A DNA stretch of 28,067 bases from a virus: positions 1 through 28,067 of the IMG/VR virus record IMGVR_UViG_3300031673_000372; one strand, 5' to 3'. Both the position numbers and the translations under genes were made by a program. How positions within the stretch are numbered: the first letter of the stretch is position 1; each line of letters opens with the position of its first letter. The notes under the pieces were generated by a model. It saw only the letters and a list, made by a program, of their open reading frames with translations, did not search any database and was not told the origin of the DNA. Shown in pieces: positions 24,849-28,067 of the stretch.

Positions 24849-25322
24849 TTATGATATACTTGCTATTATTTCTCTTTCATACACTACCCACATTACATCA
24901 CCTGTCCATAATCCTCTCCCTACGGTAGTATCCATTGTTATTTCTCCTAATGACGGCATTTCTGCATCTTCCATTGTTTCACCTAATGTTAAATTTATCA
25001 TTAGTTTATTTTGTATTTTATTTAATATACTTTGTAAAGTATTGTATGTTATTGTTGGATTTTCTCCTGCACTTATAACACCTCTTGTAACTATTGTATG
25101 AGCATGTCGCAATACATTTTTAAAAGATATAATTTCTGTTGTTCTTGAAGCCCTATAAATCTGAAATCCTAAAAATAAATCCTTTGCAGATGTTCTGAAT
25201 TTATCAATAAAATCTTCTTGATTTACAGGAGCAATTTTTCTTGTATATGTATTCTCTACACTCGTAACTGCATCAACAAGATTTTTAACTGAATCCAAAA
25301 TTGATAATACATCTAAACTCAT
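24849..25322 (-). CDS. Tail terminator candidate (head-tail joining)
   Basis: The 157-aa product lies between an HK97 gp10-like gene and the tail tube gene, the usual slot for the tail terminator (lambda U role), which caps the tail tube and joins the head. It has helical N-terminal residues (SILDSVKNLVDAVTSVENT) and a beta-rich second half with VVYEREIIAS at the end. Length fits the role. No sequence motif settles it. The start overlaps the upstream stop as ATGA. Confidence 0.65.
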   Translation of the reverse strand: MSLDVLSILDSVKNLVDAVTSVENTYTRKIAPVNQEDFIDKFRTSAKDLFLGFQIYRASRTTEIISFKNVLRHAHTIVTRGVISAGENPTITYNTLQSILNKIQNKLMINLTLGETMEDAEMPSLGEITMDTTVGRGLWTGDVMWVVYEREIIASIS

Positions 25323-25873
25323 ATTGCTTTTATTCCTTCATCAATGCAATAATTATAAAATGTTTTTAAATAACTTAAACTATTATCCTTTGCCCTTCTC
25401 ATTGTTGCTACATATCCTTTTTGCATTTTAGAATTATAAAATACCTGACCTCTTGTATTCATATCGCCTTTTTTCTTATAAGTTTTAGCAATAGCAAAAG
25501 CAACTGATAATGCTTCATCACCACTTATTCCTAATGCTTTTTCTACCCACTTTTTTAATTCAGTAGGCGGCGCCATTTCTTTCCATATACCACCGTATTC
25601 AATTACAAGAGAATATAACATTCTATTGTATATTTTTATATACATTTCATTATCTGCAAATTTCATTATAGGTGATATTCCAAATCCTTGCATATAATGT
25701 CCTAATCCTTTAGCTTCAATTCTTGCTATGTTTATACTTTCAGTTTTTATCTTATTCGCACCACCAACCAAATATTTTGTTAATTGTTTATCTAAAACTT
25801 TCGGTGCTCTTTTAGACAATATATCTACTTTGTTTTTAACATCACTCGTATCAATACTTATTTCAATAACCAT
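25319..25873 (-). CDS. HK97 gp10-like head-tail joining protein
   Basis: The 184-aa protein has LVIEYGGIWKEMAPPTELKK near residues 89-108, followed by WVEKALGISGDEALSVAFAI and a KKKGDMNTRGQVFY segment. These are characteristic of the HK97 gp10-like family, with the conserved E-Y-G, the P..L..WV pair and the later G. Members help join heads to tails. It shares one base with the upstream stop (TAATG) and its stop overlaps the next start, so translation is coupled on both sides. Confidence 0.8.
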   Translation of the reverse strand: MVIEISIDTSDVKNKVDILSKRAPKVLDKQLTKYLVGGANKIKTESINIARIEAKGLGHYMQGFGISPIMKFADNEMYIKIYNRMLYSLVIEYGGIWKEMAPPTELKKWVEKALGISGDEALSVAFAIAKTYKKKGDMNTRGQVFYNSKMQKGYVATMRRAKDNSLSYLKTFYNYCIDEGIKAI

Positions 25874-26577
25874 TAGTCTGTATCATCCTCATGAAAAACT
25901 CTATCAACTCCCCACCTTGTTTCGGTATTCCATTGTTGAGTTGCTTGTCCTGCCGCTGTTTCTGCCTTTCTATTCGCTTCTTCAGGATCACCAAATATAT
26001 GATTGTCATAATTCATTTTGAATTGCTTTGCAATATTCAATCTACTATTACCTGACGCTACCATATTAACAAAATCTAACCCCTGTCCATCTGAAGTAGT
26101 ATTGTATTCCTTTTGTGCTTCTTTTAAACAAGCAAAATAAGCAGATAAATTTAACACTGCCAATTGATCTGATTGCAATACATCACTTATCGTTGATATA
26201 AGTGCCGTGTATGAAACTCTTAATTTCTCTGTTATCTCTGGTGAATCATCTAATAACAATAAGTTTATCGTTCCTATTGGTTGTTTATAAACCTCATAAT
26301 TCTCTTTTGCAATAATATCCTTTTCAGGTTCAGTATCATCTACTGGATATTCAACTTGTTTAATCTCTGAAAAATTCCATATAAACGTTGCAGGTAAATC
26401 ATAAATCCCTGTTCCGTTTCCTGTATACTCTTTTATTGTCTCTGTTGGTTTATCTTTATTATACTTTTCAATCGCTTCGTTTATACTCTCTTCTAATGTA
26501 TCGCTTTCTTGATTGAAATTTATATCTTGATTCTGTAACAATCTCTGTAATTTTTGAATTGCAGTAGTAGTATTCAT
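25873..26577 (-). CDS. Head-tail connector/adaptor-like protein
   Basis: The 234-aa product is helical at its N-terminus (AIQKLQRLLQNQDINFNQES) and later has a segment VLNLSAYFACLKEAQKEYN typical of head completion adaptors. It is acidic at the C-terminus (FHEDDTD). It lies between the head genes and the gp10-like gene, where adaptors of the HK97 gp6 type are found. The ribosome site is poor (AAGAAAGATAAAG). The call rests mainly on position and helical layout, so another connector component is possible. Confidence 0.65.
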   Translation of the reverse strand: MNTTTAIQKLQRLLQNQDINFNQESDTLEESINEAIEKYNKDKPTETIKEYTGNGTGIYDLPATFIWNFSEIKQVEYPVDDTEPEKDIIAKENYEVYKQPIGTINLLLLDDSPEITEKLRVSYTALISTISDVLQSDQLAVLNLSAYFACLKEAQKEYNTTSDGQGLDFVNMVASGNSRLNIAKQFKMNYDNHIFGDPEEANRKAETAAGQATQQWNTETRWGVDRVFHEDDTD

Positions 26578-26602
26578 TCTTTATCTTTCTTTCAAGATAT
26601 TT

Positions 26603-26962
26603 TTAACGAGCAGAAACTAACACATTAGAACCTTTACCTGCCGCAATCAATGTTGTGCAATTTATTCTTATCTTATCAAATATTTTATCAACAATATGAT
26701 AATGAATAACTCCTGATGCCGCATTTACTGTTGTTATTGTTTCGGGTACTGATTCTCCACCCTCAAGACATCCCTCCACTTTTACTGCCGCATCACCTGC
26801 AAGAACACCATTAAATAAAAACTGCAATGTAATTCTTTCTGCATTAGGTATTTTAAACCATTCCTTCGCCCCTGTTGTCTGTAATCCTGTTTCACCACAC
26901 ATTATCACACCGTTGCATGGAGCAACCTGACTTGGATTAGTATTTCTGCGTCTTGTCGTCAT
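26603..26962 (-). CDS. Hypothetical late head protein, 119 aa (possible decoration protein)
   Basis: The product starts with a basic tail (MTTRRRNTNPSQ) and is then beta-rich with ERITLQFLFNGVLAGDAAVK near residues 42-61. It has four cysteines. A short gene right after the major capsid gene is often a decoration or head-completion protein, but the sequence is not recognised. The ATG at 26962 has AAGGAG at good spacing. A hairpin separates it from the capsid gene. Confidence 0.6.
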   Translation of the reverse strand: MTTRRRNTNPSQVAPCNGVIMCGETGLQTTGAKEWFKIPNAERITLQFLFNGVLAGDAAVKVEGCLEGGESVPETITTVNAASGVIHYHIVDKIFDKIRINCTTLIAAGKGSNVLVSAR

Positions 26963-26989
26963 ATAGAAACTCCTTATTTATAGCAAGGC

Positions 26990-27021
26990 AATGAGGGAGA
27001 GTTTTTATACTCTCCCCCATT
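26990..27021 (-). other. Hairpin after the major capsid gene
   Basis: GGGAGAGT (26995-27002) and ACTCTCCC (27009-27016) form a perfect 8-bp stem with a 6-nt loop; one mismatch further out, AATG and CATT add 4 bp. No U-tract follows on the minus strand. It probably protects the 3' end of capsid mRNA or attenuates transcription, which would help capsid exceed downstream proteins. Like the hairpin at 523-557 it lies beside TAGCAAGG. Confidence 0.65.
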
Positions 27022-27064
27022 ACTATTTACAAAAAGCAAAGAAAGAAAGCCACTTCAATTAACT

Positions 27065-28067
27065 TTAAGTAGGAGTTCCCATATAGAATGGTCTGTAATC
27101 TTCAATCACACCACCATACTCATGGCGCACTTTGTAAACAATCCTGTCATTCGTAAACATCAAACTTGCCGATTCCTGATTTGCTGTTATCAATGTAGGT
27201 GTTTCCCTGCCTAATACAAATCCTATTTCTAAACCATCCCAAATCATCGGATCTGCAACAAGATACCAATTGTTTGCATCCGATCTTAAAAATGGACTTA
27301 CAAGAATTTCAACTGATTTATAAACTGGATTCACATCATTAAAAGTCTTATAAGTAGTACCCGGTATCAATTCACTATTCAGAATCCTTTTTGCCGTTGA
27401 AAGCAAATCTCTCGGAATAACAAGATACTTAGGTGTTATACCTAATTCCTGTTTTGCATCCATGTCCTTGTGATTATACATCTTTACCAATGCCGCATCA
27501 AGAGAAGTAAATGTCAACGCATCAGATGTTATATTGTTATGAGCAACCGTGTAAAGAGCCGTGGTATCATAAATTGTTCCATCATTGATTGCCGCAGTAA
27601 CATAATTCAACATCTTATCAAAAGCAAACTGATTCACTGTTCTTAAAGCCGCACGACTTATATGCTTCACAAGTTTCCCGAACGCTTTCAAATCATCATT
27701 CAGAATCGCTCTTCTTGAAATACCTATGTTGTTCCCCTTAGTGATTGCCGCATACTGCGCTCTTTCCTCACTTGGATTTGTGAACTCAACATAAGCCGCA
27801 TCCTCTGCTACTGTTGCAAGATTCGAAAATTCACCAAAGGCAACTCTATCCTGTGTCTTGAAATTATCAATCGGTACTACTGAAGCTATCTTACGGTACA
27901 ATGCATCACCAATGTTGTACTCCCTTACCATTCTCTTCGTCTGTGAATTGGCAAGTATTTTAGTGAAATCAGATGTTTTAATAGATTCATGCAGTCTGCT
28001 ATTCCGTGAACTCATATCAACATTTCCATCAATATATTCATCACCTGTTATATCAATATAAGCCCTT
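27065..28067 (-). CDS. Major capsid protein, N-terminus beyond the right edge
   Basis: The frame ends with TAA at 27065 and is open to the window edge, so the start is not seen. An ATG at 28015 would give 316 aa but lacks a good ribosome site, and the 17 codons before it encode RAYIDITGDEYIDGNVD, which looks coding. The segments TSDFTKILANSQ, NIGISRRAILNDDLKAF and a C-terminal GGVIEDYRPFYMGTPT fit capsid proteins of the type often fused to a prohead protease. The protein forms the icosahedral head. A fusion to an upstream protease or scaffold is likely but not visible here. Confidence 0.85.
   Translation of the reverse strand, partial: RAYIDITGDEYIDGNVDMSSRNSRLHESIKTSDFTKILANSQTKRMVREYNIGDALYRKIASVVPIDNFKTQDRVAFGEFSNLATVAEDAAYVEFTNPSEERAQYAAITKGNNIGISRRAILNDDLKAFGKLVKHISRAALRTVNQFAFDKMLNYVTAAINDGTIYDTTALYTVAHNNITSDALTFTSLDAALVKMYNHKDMDAKQELGITPKYLVIPRDLLSTAKRILNSELIPGTTYKTFNDVNPVYKSVEILVSPFLRSDANNWYLVADPMIWDGLEIGFVLGRETPTLITANQESASLMFTNDRIVYKVRHEYGGVIEDYRPFYMGTPT

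Overview
This AT-rich window is part of a tailed double-stranded DNA virus (a phage or prophage). Every gene I can support reads on the minus strand. The structural set is head completion, tail tube, G/GT chaperones, tape measure, and a hub of the DUF2460 / DUF2163 / NlpC / Phage-tail_3 type. There is no sheath or baseplate-wedge gene, so the tail is probably long and non-contractile (siphovirus-like). Strong Shine-Dalgarno sites (AAAGGGAGA or AAGGAG) precede most genes, and TAA, TAG and TGA all end genes. The host therefore uses the standard bacterial code and SD-dependent initiation. A low-GC bacterium is likely, but I cannot name one. I see no tRNA, CRISPR array, integrase or transposase.

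In transcription order (right to left) the late region comes first. It runs from the major capsid protein, whose frame is open past the right edge, through a possible decoration protein, a connector-like protein, an HK97 gp10-like protein and a tail-terminator candidate. Next are the tail tube protein, the chaperone gene with a -1 frameshift extension, and the tape measure. The hub genes follow, ending in a 1091-residue Phage-tail_3 protein with a propeller-like insert. After a 206-bp gap holding a GC-rich 63-nt inverted repeat come a 1574-residue beta-helical tail fibre, two small proteins of unknown function, and three small membrane proteins that look like a lysis or holin cassette. Many junctions overlap as ATGA or TAATG, which suggests translational coupling.

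A 317-bp non-coding stretch (8858-9174) separates the late genes from a four-gene DNA-metabolism operon. It holds a weak AT-rich terminator, a candidate promoter and a 44-bp homopurine tract. The operon encodes an SNF2-type ATPase, an unknown protein, an SF2 helicase fused to a beta-class DNA methyltransferase, and a DnaB-like replicative helicase whose P-loop is split by a 147-residue mini-intein. It ends at a hairpin terminator (2326-2365).

Just beyond lies a consensus promoter (TTGACA-N17-TATAAT) whose -35 box sits in a perfect palindrome, which is a strong operator candidate. It drives a run of small accessory genes: a 40-aa ORF, a 65-aa protein, a small HExxHxxGxxH metallopeptidase, a DUF932 protein, a 104-aa protein and a gene cut by the left edge. 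The layout suggests separately controlled early/replication and late units. The least ordinary points are the P-loop intein, the helicase-methyltransferase fusion, the frameshift signal, the fibre-leader element and the propeller-like insert in the tail hub.
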